DNA of 64,000 bases from assembly GCF_016127015.1 (NCBI RefSeq), contig NZ_CP065972.1, forward strand, positions 186,001-250,000, read 5' to 3'. Positions 55,569 through 63,455 of the stretch are shown here, piece after piece. The notes below the pieces were generated by a model. It did not search any database and was not told the DNA's origin. It saw only the letters and a program-made list of their open reading frames with translations. Source of the stretch: Corynebacterium tuberculostearicum (GTDB taxonomy: Bacteria > Actinomycetota > Actinomycetes > Mycobacteriales > Mycobacteriaceae). Each line of letters opens with the position of its first letter. Within the stretch, counting starts at the first letter, position 1. The translations under genes and the position numbers were made by a program.

Positions 55569-56600
55569 ATGCGCGTTTCACAAGTCCTCAAGGCCGGGGC
55601 TGCCCTGACCGGTGTGGTCGGGGTAGCGGGCATGGCGGCGTATGCGCTCAGCCGCCGGCCGTACCTGCGCGAGGTGGCACCGGGGTTGCGCAGCCCGGTT
55701 TTATATCTGCCGATGCATGTGCTTCCCGACGCCACCTTTGCCCGCGCCAGCCGCTTCTTTGCCAGCATCGACTTTTCCCGCCCGATGCGGCACGCGGTGG
55801 ACGTCAGGGAGTTTTCCGCGTCCTTCGCTGGCCATGCTTTTAGCGCTCGCGTGCTTACCCCACGCGACGATGCCCAGGGCGTAGCCGATGCTGGGCCGCG
55901 CCCCGTGGTGGTGTGGACGCACGGCGGCGGCCATCTCATTGGTGGTCCGGCCATGTATGACCCGCAAAATGCCCGCATGGCGGCCGAACTCGGTGCCATC
56001 GTGGTGGCTCCGCGTTACCACAAATCCACCCAGGAGCCATTCCCCGCGGACCACGATGAGTGCTACGCCGCGCTGCGCTGGGTGCAAGAACACGGCGATA
56101 AGCTGGGCGGGGATACCTCGCGCATCGCGGTAGCCGGCGATAGCGCCGGCGGCGGCCTTGCCGCGGGCTTGGTTCAGCGGGCCTTTGATGAGGGCCATCC
56201 GGTCTGCGCGCTCGGCTTGGTCTATCCCATGCTGGATCACCGCACCACGGATAAGTCCGGTGCGGTGGGCCAATTCATCTGGACGGCGGGCCCGAACCGC
56301 GGCGCGTGGTCCATGTACCTGGGAGATGACCACCTGGATGTTGACCAGCCGCCCTATGCTTCGCCGGCCACGCGCAGTGATCTTTCCGGCCTGCCGCCAA
56401 CGTGGATCGGAGTAGGCGGCATCGACCTTTTCTGCGATGAATCCGTGGCCTTTGCCCAAGCCCTCGATGCGGCCGGCGTGGATACGACCCTCGACGTGTG
56501 GGCCGGTGCCTATCACGGCTTCGACCAGATTAAACCCAAGGCGCCACAATCGCGTGAGCTTATCGACGCCCTCATTGACCACCTTCGCCGCCACCTTTAA
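55569..56600 (+). CDS. Alpha/beta hydrolase (HSL-type esterase)
   Basis: 343 residues. An N-terminal hydrophobic segment (about 8-27, AGAALTGVVGVAGMAAYAL) may anchor it in the membrane. The catalytic domain has the oxyanion motif HGGGHLIGGP, the nucleophile GDSAGGGLAAG and a late Asp-His pair (WAGAYHGFDQ). These mark the hormone-sensitive-lipase (type IV) esterases. Start ATG immediately follows the stop of the preceding gene, so the two are co-translated. Substrate unknown. Confidence 0.88.
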   Translation: MRVSQVLKAGAALTGVVGVAGMAAYALSRRPYLREVAPGLRSPVLYLPMHVLPDATFARASRFFASIDFSRPMRHAVDVREFSASFAGHAFSARVLTPRDDAQGVADAGPRPVVVWTHGGGHLIGGPAMYDPQNARMAAELGAIVVAPRYHKSTQEPFPADHDECYAALRWVQEHGDKLGGDTSRIAVAGDSAGGGLAAGLVQRAFDEGHPVCALGLVYPMLDHRTTDKSGAVGQFIWTAGPNRGAWSMYLGDDHLDVDQPPYASPATRSDLSGLPPTWIGVGGIDLFCDESVAFAQALDAAGVDTTLDVWAGAYHGFDQIKPKAPQSRELIDALIDHLRRHL

Positions 56601-56626
56601 AGCCACGTACTCAGGGAGGTCAAGCG

Positions 56627-56827
56627 ATGAACTACAACACGCATGTGTCGTGGGTCGTATTTTTCGCCAGCCTGATTGTTCTCGGCCTGATTCTGGGCGG
56701 GGTCTTTGGGATAGGTACCCTGGGTTGCTCCATTATTGGACTCAGTCTGGGGATAGGGTGGCTAATTTTCGATAAATACATGCGCGACCGGAGCCGACGC
56801 CAAGAGCAAGAAACACGCGGCGACTAG
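56627..56827 (+). CDS. Small membrane protein, 66 residues
   Basis: Two adjacent hydrophobic segments (about 7-27 and 31-48) followed by a basic tail (DKYMRDRSRRQEQETRGD) on the cytoplasmic side. GGGAGG lies 8 bases upstream of the ATG. It follows the esterase gene after 26 bases and is the last in that unit. Composition suggests a helical hairpin. No family recognised. Confidence 0.72.
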   Translation: MNYNTHVSWVVFFASLIVLGLILGGVFGIGTLGCSIIGLSLGIGWLIFDKYMRDRSRRQEQETRGD

Positions 56828-56832
56828 ACGCA

Positions 56833-56893
56833 CAAAGCCGCCCCCCTTCTCCTCCCACCTGCTGTGAGTGGGGAGGAAAGGCGAGGCGGCTGA
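56833..56893. terminator. Long imperfect hairpin between convergent genes
   Basis: AGCCGCC near 56836 pairs with GGCGGCT near 56886, and CTCCCAC near 56855 with GTGGGGAG near 56868, giving a long interrupted stem that can act on both strands. It lies between the 66-residue membrane protein gene and the next, convergent gene. Confidence 0.6.
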
Positions 56894-56930
56894 TGCCACG
56901 CGCGGCCGCGGCCGTGCGAACCGTGCGGGT

Positions 56931-58169
56931 TTAGAACTTGGAGAAGCGCTTGATGAGCATGTCTTCCAAGCCCTTCCAGGACTCGGCGTGCTCGTTATAT
57001 GGCTTGGACGGTACGTAGCCGGCGTGCTCGGTGGAGCCGAGCATGTAGCCCAAGTAGTCCTGCAGGCGCGGGTGAGCCAGCATATAGGAGTTAATGGAAT
57101 CGTCGCCGGCCCAGTCAGCGGCATCGGCGCATACCTCATAGCAGCGCGCCATCTGATCGGAATCGACGGCCTCCGGGCCCTTTTCGATGTCGCGCACGAT
57201 GCCGTTGAAGGAGTACTGGTTATCCGGGTGGGCCTGAACTTCTAGCTCGCCGGCATTAGCGGCGGCGACAACCTCTTCCCAGGTGGATACGCGTGCCAGG
57301 TCGTGGTCATCGTTGTCCATGATCCAGCGCACCAGGGTCTTCGGGGAATCGAAGGTGAAGATCTCGCCCCACTTGCCCAAGAAGATGGGCTTGCCGTCCA
57401 GGTAGGTGCGCAGGGTGTAGACGGACTTGGACTGCGCGGTGATCTTGATGGGATCGATGCCGGCGGCGGCCCACGGGGAGTTATCGTACGGGTCAGCGGC
57501 CTCGGCGGCGGCCTTGCGCTTTTCCTCGGCTTCCTTGGCCGCTGCAGCGGAGGCGGCAGCAGCAGAAGAGATGCGATCCTTGGCATCGGAAACCTTGGCC
57601 GCATCAAAGTCATCGCTGGAGACCACGCGGACGTGCTCATCCAGGTCCTCGATGACCTTCTTCCAGTTGCCGGCGATGACGTGGCCCACGCCGGACCACT
57701 CGCTCATGCCCTGTTCGCCGGAGTAGTGGTCGGCGCCGCGGGAGACGTTGCGCAGGATGGAGTGGGAGGCGAAGAAGATGGTGGTGTGCTCTGCACCGGC
57801 GACGTCGGCAAGCGCGGAGGCCATCTCCAGGTTGCGGGCCACCGTGGATACGTTCCGGTGGCTCGGGCGACCAGCCAGCGCCTCCGGCATGCCGATGAGG
57901 TCATACTCATCGCGCTCGGCCGGGGTAACGCGGTCCGCATCGCGGCCGGCAAACTGGTCCCACTGCGGGTGGTCCAGCAAATCATGCTTGGTGCCAGACT
58001 CCACGAAGCACAGCAGCTCGGCGGGTGAGTTAAAGGCTAGGACTGCCTCGTCATCGCCCAGAAAGGCCTGCCACTCGGAGCCATTTTGGCGCCACTTCGG
58101 TGCCCAGAGGGTATAAAAATCGCCCTCGGTCAGCGAGAGCTTTACAGGTACAATTGCGCGGGTGCTCAT
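56931..58169 (-). CDS. Conserved actinobacterial protein with an internal duplication
   Basis: 412 residues, soluble. Two related halves are visible: VKLSLTEGDFYTLWAPKWRQNGSEWQAFLGDDEAVLAFNSPAELLCFV (about 9-56) and KSVYTLRTYLDGKPIFLGKWGEIFTFDSPKTLVRWI (about 245-280). Each is followed by a helical HDL.-type segment (TKHDLLDHP; NDDHDLARV). An Ala/Lys/Glu-rich coiled linker (about 205-230) joins them. It matches the conserved hypothetical proteins found near upp in mycobacteria (Rv3311-like, from memory). Function unknown. Confidence 0.78.
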   Translation of the reverse strand: MSTRAIVPVKLSLTEGDFYTLWAPKWRQNGSEWQAFLGDDEAVLAFNSPAELLCFVESGTKHDLLDHPQWDQFAGRDADRVTPAERDEYDLIGMPEALAGRPSHRNVSTVARNLEMASALADVAGAEHTTIFFASHSILRNVSRGADHYSGEQGMSEWSGVGHVIAGNWKKVIEDLDEHVRVVSSDDFDAAKVSDAKDRISSAAAASAAAAKEAEEKRKAAAEAADPYDNSPWAAAGIDPIKITAQSKSVYTLRTYLDGKPIFLGKWGEIFTFDSPKTLVRWIMDNDDHDLARVSTWEEVVAAANAGELEVQAHPDNQYSFNGIVRDIEKGPEAVDSDQMARCYEVCADAADWAGDDSINSYMLAHPRLQDYLGYMLGSTEHAGYVPSKPYNEHAESWKGLEDMLIKRFSKF

Positions 58170-58220
58170 GGCGTTTTAGTCTACCCAACGCCCTAAGCAG
58201 CGCGCGAGAGCGCACCGGCC

Positions 58221-59165
58221 TTAAGCCGTGGGGCGCCAAAAGCCTTTGAATTGCATGCCCATATTTGTGGTGCGCAGCGGGTTGGTTTGCACCGGATCAC
58301 CGGCCTCCACGATTTCGCCATTCCCGGAATACATTGCCACGTGCCCATCCCATACCACCAGGTCACCGGGCTGCAATTGATCCGCACTGACCTGCTGACC
58401 AACCGCCTGCTGGTCCGCCGTGCGCGGCAAGTCCACTCCGGCCTGCGAATAAGCCCATTGGGTAAGACCCGAGCAATCGAAGCCACCGTTTCCGGTGCCG
58501 CCCCACACGTAGGGCTGGCCCACTTGGCTCTTCGCTGCGGCGACCGCGGCCTGCCCAGCGGCCGAACCACCCTCGCCAGAAGGCTCTGGTGCGGGCGGGG
58601 GAGAAGGCGCGTCGTGTGCGGCAGCATCGGCGCCGGCTCCAGCGCCAGCCGCGGATTGTTCTGGAAGAGCGGTGGCTTGCTGGGCGCTGGTGGGGCTTGC
58701 GGGGGCGTCGGCAAGCGCGGAGTGCACCGGCCGCTGCGCTACCGGCTGCAAGGACTGAGCGGCCGCGCTGAGATCGCCCATCAGGCGCTGCACGCGGGCA
58801 GTGGCCATGCCCAGGTGCTGGGAGATAAGCGCCCGAAGCTGAGCCAGAGCGGCGGCACGCGCCGATGGATCCAGCGACAGGAAACCCAGCGCGGTGGGCA
58901 GGGCTTGGCGCACCAGCTGCGTGGCGATGCCCACCAGGTCCCGGATGGTGCCCGCTACCAAGGTGCGGGCCTGGCCGAGCGCGGCAGAGATGGTTGCATT
59001 ATCGAGATCGATACTTTTTGCCGACTCGAGTAGGGGAGCGGGATTGCCGTGGGCGATAGCGGCCAAAGGCTCGGCGGCGGAGAGATCCGGCACGCGGGGA
59101 AGCTCAACCTCCGGAAGCTGCGCCGGTTGCATGGTGGCAATCTGCTTGAGCGCGGTATCGAGCAT
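58221..59165 (-). CDS. NlpC/P60 peptidoglycan hydrolase without an evident Sec signal
   Basis: 314 residues. The C-terminal 110 form an NlpC/P60 domain with the catalytic Cys in GNGGFDCSGLTQWAYSQAG, the His in VVWDGHVAMYSGNGE and a supporting polar residue nearby. The N-terminal 165 residues are helical, Ala/Leu-rich, and a Pro-rich linker precedes the catalytic domain. No N-terminal hydrophobic signal is seen. Its ATG directly follows the stop of a small EspC-like gene, so an ESX/type VII route is possible. Two dispersed-motif-type sites are nearby (58706 within it). Confidence 0.85.
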   Translation of the reverse strand: MLDTALKQIATMQPAQLPEVELPRVPDLSAAEPLAAIAHGNPAPLLESAKSIDLDNATISAALGQARTLVAGTIRDLVGIATQLVRQALPTALGFLSLDPSARAAALAQLRALISQHLGMATARVQRLMGDLSAAAQSLQPVAQRPVHSALADAPASPTSAQQATALPEQSAAGAGAGADAAAHDAPSPPPAPEPSGEGGSAAGQAAVAAAKSQVGQPYVWGGTGNGGFDCSGLTQWAYSQAGVDLPRTADQQAVGQQVSADQLQPGDLVVWDGHVAMYSGNGEIVEAGDPVQTNPLRTTNMGMQFKGFWRPTA

Positions 59166-59444
59166 CTACATCGCCGCCCCAAGGTGCTGGCCTAGCGCGG
59201 CATCGGTGTCTTCTGCCTCGCGCGACATCTGGAAACCGGAGTGGGCAACCTGCCCCATATCGTTGCGCAGCACGCTCATGCGCGCGCCCACATTATCGAG
59301 CGCGGCATGCACCGCCTCATTGAAAGCGGTGAATGCGGAATCTTCAGGCAAAACGGGGTGGGGCGGATTCTCCCCTTGGGACTGGGCGTGCAGGTCGCGG
59401 GCGAGGTGGCGGGCATAGTCAGTATCGATCGTGAAAGGTCTCAT
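59166..59444 (-). CDS. EspC/WXG100-like small protein
   Basis: 92 residues without signal peptide, helical, with [18 protein letters not shown] at the start, a central turn near residue 30-35 (HPVLPED), and a second helical half [32 protein letters not shown]. Length and two-helix layout resemble EspC/WXG100-type secretion-associated proteins, but the strict W-x-G turn is absent. Stop TAG is followed at once by the ATG of the NlpC/P60 gene. Family assignment is tentative. Confidence 0.6.
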   Translation of the reverse strand: MRPFTIDTDYARHLARDLHAQSQGENPPHPVLPEDSAFTAFNEAVHAALDNVGARMSVLRNDMGQVAHSGFQMSREAEDTDAALGQHLGAAM

Positions 59445-59488
59445 GACCTATTGGACTGCCCGAGGGCCCATTTGGTTCCCAAAAAGTT

Positions 59489-59501
59489 TAAAGTGGGGGT
59501 C
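59489..59501 (+). promoter_or_regulatory. Leaderless promoter of upp
   Basis: TAAAGT (59489-59494) is exactly seven bases before the upp ATG at 59502. Confidence 0.55.
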
Positions 59502-60137
59502 ATGGACATCCACGTAGTAGACCACCCGCTTGCCGCCTCCCGCCTTACCCTCATGCGCGATGCGCGCAGCGATAACTCCGCGTTCCGCGCCGCCCTGAAA
59601 GACTTGGGCGCCATGCTTGTCTATGAAGCATCCCGCGACCTTGCCGTGGAGAACTTCGACTGCGCCACCCCGGTTTCTACCGCACAGGGCACCCGCCTGC
59701 AGGACCCGCCGATTATCGTGCCGATCATCCGCGCCGGGTTGGGCATGGTGGACCCGGCCCTGTCTATGATTCCGGATGCACAGGTCGGCTTCATCGGCAT
59801 GGCGCGCAACGAAGAGACGCACGAGCCAGTGCCGTACCTGGAGGCACTGCCGGAGGACCTGACCGGCCGCACGGTGTTCGTGGTGGATCCGATGCTGGCC
59901 ACCGGTGGTTCCCTGCTGCACGCATTGCGCCTGCTTGCCGATCGTGGCGCTACCGATATCACCGCCATCTGCATGGTCTCGGCGCAGCCGGGTGTGGATG
60001 CGCTGGCTGAATCCGGTCTGCCGGTGCGCCTTGTCACCGCCGCTATCGATCCTTCGCTCAACGAGGATGCTTATATCGTGCCGGGCTTGGGCGATGCTGG
60101 CGACCGCCTCTACGGCCCGCGCAATATCGACCTTTAA
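59502..60137 (+). CDS. upp: Uracil phosphoribosyltransferase
   Basis: Salvages uracil with PRPP to UMP. 211 residues, with [25 protein letters not shown] at the start, [17 protein letters not shown], the PRPP loop [18 protein letters not shown], and the uracil-binding tail [15 protein letters not shown]. The frame is open upstream to 59241, but that is a shadow of the EspC-like gene. Followed by a hairpin that also covers the ribosome site of the next gene. Confidence 0.95.
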   Translation: MDIHVVDHPLAASRLTLMRDARSDNSAFRAALKDLGAMLVYEASRDLAVENFDCATPVSTAQGTRLQDPPIIVPIIRAGLGMVDPALSMIPDAQVGFIGMARNEETHEPVPYLEALPEDLTGRTVFVVDPMLATGGSLLHALRLLADRGATDITAICMVSAQPGVDALAESGLPVRLVTAAIDPSLNEDAYIVPGLGDAGDRLYGPRNIDL

Positions 60138-60144
60138 GGTAATC

Positions 60145-60183
60145 TTCTCCCTGGAAAGGCGACCGCACTTTCCAGGGGGAGAA
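60145..60183 (+). promoter_or_regulatory. Hairpin between upp and the XRE gene that covers its ribosome site
   Basis: TTCTCCCTGGAAA (60145-60157) pairs with TTTCCAGGGGGAGAA (60169-60183), with one bulged G and an 11-base loop. The GGGGGAG inside the right arm is the ribosome site for the ATG at 60185. No T run follows. Confidence 0.6.
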
Positions 60184-60184
60184 T

Positions 60185-60559
60185 ATGAGTTTCATTCATC
60201 TAATGTGGTCGAGCTACGGCCACGGATTTTCGCAACAACTGCGGCGGGTGCGAAAGCGGCGGGGGATTTCGCAGCAGGCGCTGGCGGAGATTTCTGGGGT
60301 CTCGCGCAGCCAAATTTCCAATCTGGAGCGCAACGAAAATGGCGTGCACGCCATGGCCGATCCGCAGCTGTCTACGGTATATAAGCTGGCCTTGGCCCTA
60401 GAAATCCCACCGGCGGTGCTGCTACCGGCCGGCGGGGACGTGGTGGAAGGGCATTTGACCGATTCCGCGGTGGCCGCCGCCGAGGACGTCGCGCCCTTCC
60501 CACAAGGCTATGTGGACCGGCGTCGGTTTGCCGCCACGTGGAATGGCGCCCTGAGCTAG
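60185..60559 (+). CDS. XRE-family HTH regulator
   Basis: 124 residues. The HTH is in LRRVRKRRGISQQALAEISGVSRSQISNLERNENG (about 19-53). The rest continues as a helical segment (LSTVYKLALALEIPPAVLLP) and a polar tail with YVDRRRFAATW. It may sense nothing directly, as no ligand domain is visible. Translation could be limited by the hairpin over its ribosome site. A short region with a TAGACT (60607) separates it from amiA. Confidence 0.85.
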   Translation: MSFIHLMWSSYGHGFSQQLRRVRKRRGISQQALAEISGVSRSQISNLERNENGVHAMADPQLSTVYKLALALEIPPAVLLPAGGDVVEGHLTDSAVAAAEDVAPFPQGYVDRRRFAATWNGALS

Positions 60560-60652
60560 AGCACCCCGCATCACCACCTGAGTTACTGAACCGCATGGTC
60601 TAGTTGTAGACTTTGCACCCAGACGTATTTCAACGACAGGGAAGGCACGCGG

Positions 60653-61843
60653 ATGATCTCGGAATTCATCAACGAGTGGTTCAATGCCCACCGTGCGGAG
60701 GTCATCGCGTGGCGGCGCCATATCCACCGCCACCCGGAAACCGCGAACCACGAGGTGGAAACCACCAACTTCCTGGCCTCCATCCTGCAGGACTATGGCT
60801 TGGAGCCACAGCGCTTCCCACAGACCGGCCTCATGGTAGACATCGGCCCCGATACGGAGCTAGGTCGGCTGGCCTTCCGTGCCGATATCGACGCCCTGCC
60901 GGTCACCGAGGTCACCGGCCTGGAATATACCTCCGAAGTCCCCGGCAAAATGCATGCCTGCGGCCACGACGTACACACCACCGTGGCGCTCGGTCTGGCT
61001 TGCGCATTGGCAGATTTCCAGCGCGTCCACGACCTGCCGCTGGGCATTCGCGTCATCTTCCAGCCGGCCGAAGAGGTATGGGTCGGCGGTGCGACCGATG
61101 TCATTGAATGGGGCGCGCTGGAGGGAGTGCATTCCATTTTTGCCATCCACGCCGAACCCAAGCTGCGCGTGGGGCGCATCGGTATTCGCGCCGGGGCGAT
61201 CACTTCTGCTACCGACGTGGTGGAGCTCAATATCAAGGGCCCAGGCGGGCATACCTCCCGGCCGCACCTGTCGGCCGACGTTGTCTATGCCTTGGGCAAG
61301 GTGATTACCGAACTGCCCGCGCTGCTCTCGCGCCGCGTTGACCCGCGTACCGGCACCGTTTTGGTTTTTGGCCAGGTCAATTCCGGCTATGCTCCGAACG
61401 CCATTCCAGAGACTGGCAGCCTGACCGGCACCATGCGCACGGCCGATATTGGCATCTGGCGCGATATGCAAAGTCTTTTTACCGAGCTGGTGGAACAGAT
61501 TCTCGCGCCGGTGGGCGTAGAACACGAGCTGACCTACAACCGGGGTGTTCCGCCGGTGCTTAACGACGACGTCGCCACCGCCCTGCTTGCCTCCGCCGCC
61601 CAATCCATCGACCCGCAGGCCGTCGTGCAAGCTCCGCAGTCCTCCGGCGGCGAGGACTTTTCCTGGTACCTAGAAAAGGTCCCCGGTTCCATGGCGCGGC
61701 TTGGCTGCTGGTCCGGCGAGGGCGAGCAGCATGACCTGCACATGGGCGATCTCATCGTGGATGAGCGGGCTATTGGCGTGGGCATCAAGCTCTTTGGTGC
61801 CGTGGTTGAGCAGTTCATAGGGGAGAATGCGGAGACAGACTAA
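60653..61843 (+). CDS. amiA: M20-family amidohydrolase AmiA
   Basis: 396 residues. A metal-dependent amidohydrolase of the M20D group (hippurate/indole-acetyl-amino-acid hydrolase-like). Motifs are RRHIHRHPETANHEVETT, FRADIDALPV, the metal His-Asp in HACGHDVHTT, the general base Glu-Glu in FQPAEEVWVGGA, and the late QSSGGEDFSWYLEKVPG His/Glu region. GGGAAGG precedes ATG. Placement before lpdA resembles amiA in C. glutamicum, from which I take the name. Confidence 0.88.
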   Translation: MISEFINEWFNAHRAEVIAWRRHIHRHPETANHEVETTNFLASILQDYGLEPQRFPQTGLMVDIGPDTELGRLAFRADIDALPVTEVTGLEYTSEVPGKMHACGHDVHTTVALGLACALADFQRVHDLPLGIRVIFQPAEEVWVGGATDVIEWGALEGVHSIFAIHAEPKLRVGRIGIRAGAITSATDVVELNIKGPGGHTSRPHLSADVVYALGKVITELPALLSRRVDPRTGTVLVFGQVNSGYAPNAIPETGSLTGTMRTADIGIWRDMQSLFTELVEQILAPVGVEHELTYNRGVPPVLNDDVATALLASAAQSIDPQAVVQAPQSSGGEDFSWYLEKVPGSMARLGCWSGEGEQHDLHMGDLIVDERAIGVGIKLFGAVVEQFIGENAETD

Positions 61844-61913
61844 CGCGCTGAAAGGTTCTACACGTTAAACTCGTAGGCGACTTTTAAAGTGGAGCCGATA
61901 AAGGAGCAAGTGC

Positions 61914-63341
61914 GTGTTGAACCAGACCAAGCGAATCGTCATCATCGGCGGCGGCCCGGCAGGCTATGAGGCCGCGTTGGCAGGCGCCAAATATGGTGCA
62001 GAAATCACCATTATTGAAGACCAGGGCATGGGTGGTAACAGCGTTATCTTGGACTGCGTTCCATCCAAGTCCTTTATCGCCGGCGCGAATATTAAGACCG
62101 ACCTGCGCCGCGCCGAGGATATGAAGCTCAATGAAGGCATTGGCCAGGCCCACCTCTCCCTGACCGCTCTGAATAAGCGTGTACAGGACCTGGCAAGCAA
62201 GCAGTCCTCCGATATCCGCGCCACGGTGGAATCCCTAGGCGCTCGCGTTATCGATGGCCGCGGCTACTTCCCTGAGGATCAGGAAGCCGATGCCTTTGGC
62301 GGCCACAAGGTTACCGCCGTATTTAACGAGGACGGCCACGAGGAAACCATCGACGCTGACCTCGTCTTGGTAGCTACCGGCGCGACCCCACGCATTCTGC
62401 CGGGCGCGCAGCCAGACGGCGAGCGCATCCTCACCTGGCAGCAGGTATACAACCTCACCGAGCTTCCCGAGCACCTCATCGTCGTCGGCTCCGGCGTGAC
62501 CGGCGCCGAGTTCGTCTCCGCCTTCGCTGAGCTGGGCGTGAAGGTCACCATGGTTGCCTCCCGCGACCGCATTTTGCCGCATGACGACGCCGACGCAGCC
62601 GACGTCCTCGAGACCGTGCTGAGCGAGCGCGGCGTGGAACTGGAAAAGAATTGCCGCGTGGAAACCGTTAACCGCACCGAGGACGGCAACGTCCTGGTCA
62701 CCACGCAGGACGGCCGCGAAATCACCGGCTCCCACGTCATCATGTCCATCGGCTCCATCCCGAATACCCAGGACCTCAAGCTGGAGAATGTCGGCGTAGA
62801 AACCGCCAAGTCCGGCCACATTCAGGTCGACCGCGTCTCCCGCACCAATATTGCCGGCATCTACGCCGCGGGCGACTGCTCTGACCTCTTCCCGCTGGCT
62901 TCCGTTGCCGCAATGCAGGGCCGCGTAGCCATGTACCACGCACTAGGTGAGGGCGTGTCCCCGCTGCGCTTGAAGACCGTGGCCAACGCCGTCTTCACCC
63001 GCCCGGAAATCGCCGCCGTCGGTTTCACCCAGGCAGAAATCGAGGCCGGCGAAGTCGCCGCCCGCACCATCACCATGCCGCTCAATACCAACCCGCGCGC
63101 CAAGATGCGTTCCCTGCAGCACGGCTTTGTCAAGCTCTTCTGCCGCGCCACCTCCGGCCGCGTTATCGGCGGCGTCATCGTCGCGCCGACCGCCTCCGAG
63201 CTCATCCTGCCCATCGCCATGGCCGTGACGAACCAGCTCACCGTGAACCAGCTGGCCGATTCCTTCGCCGTATACCCGTCCCTGTCGGGCACCATCACCG
63301 AGGCTGCGCGACGCCTCGTTGCCCACGACGATTTGGAGTAA
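61914..63341 (+). CDS. lpdA: NAD(P)H quinone reductase LpdA (disulfide-oxidoreductase family)
   Basis: 475 residues of the pyridine nucleotide-disulfide oxidoreductase family: the FAD motif VIIGGGPAGYEAALAGAKYGAEITIIE, the NAD(P) motif VVGSGVTGAEFVSAFAELG, and the dimerisation domain. The redox centre reads GGNSVILDCVPSK, i.e. one cysteine only, so dihydrolipoamide chemistry is unlikely. This matches actinobacterial LpdA (Rv3303c-like) quinone reductases. GTG start 61914 with AAGGAG eight bases upstream. It ends before a hairpin terminator. Confidence 0.92.
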   Translation: MLNQTKRIVIIGGGPAGYEAALAGAKYGAEITIIEDQGMGGNSVILDCVPSKSFIAGANIKTDLRRAEDMKLNEGIGQAHLSLTALNKRVQDLASKQSSDIRATVESLGARVIDGRGYFPEDQEADAFGGHKVTAVFNEDGHEETIDADLVLVATGATPRILPGAQPDGERILTWQQVYNLTELPEHLIVVGSGVTGAEFVSAFAELGVKVTMVASRDRILPHDDADAADVLETVLSERGVELEKNCRVETVNRTEDGNVLVTTQDGREITGSHVIMSIGSIPNTQDLKLENVGVETAKSGHIQVDRVSRTNIAGIYAAGDCSDLFPLASVAAMQGRVAMYHALGEGVSPLRLKTVANAVFTRPEIAAVGFTQAEIEAGEVAARTITMPLNTNPRAKMRSLQHGFVKLFCRATSGRVIGGVIVAPTASELILPIAMAVTNQLTVNQLADSFAVYPSLSGTITEAARRLVAHDDLE

Positions 63342-63385
63342 ACCGCACCGTCTCCGCCTCAAGCACAGAGGCAGCGTATGACAAG

Positions 63386-63432
63386 AATTCCCCCGGCTCC
63401 AGAGACTGCAGTCTTCTGAAGGCGGGGGAATT
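63386..63432. terminator. Bidirectional terminator between lpdA and the partial membrane protein gene
   Basis: AATTCCCCCG (63386-63395) pairs perfectly with CGGGGGAATT (63423-63432). The loop contains the smaller palindrome AGACTGCAGTCT. Confidence 0.75.
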
Positions 63433-63455
63433 GGTGCATTTATCACCGGGGCAGG

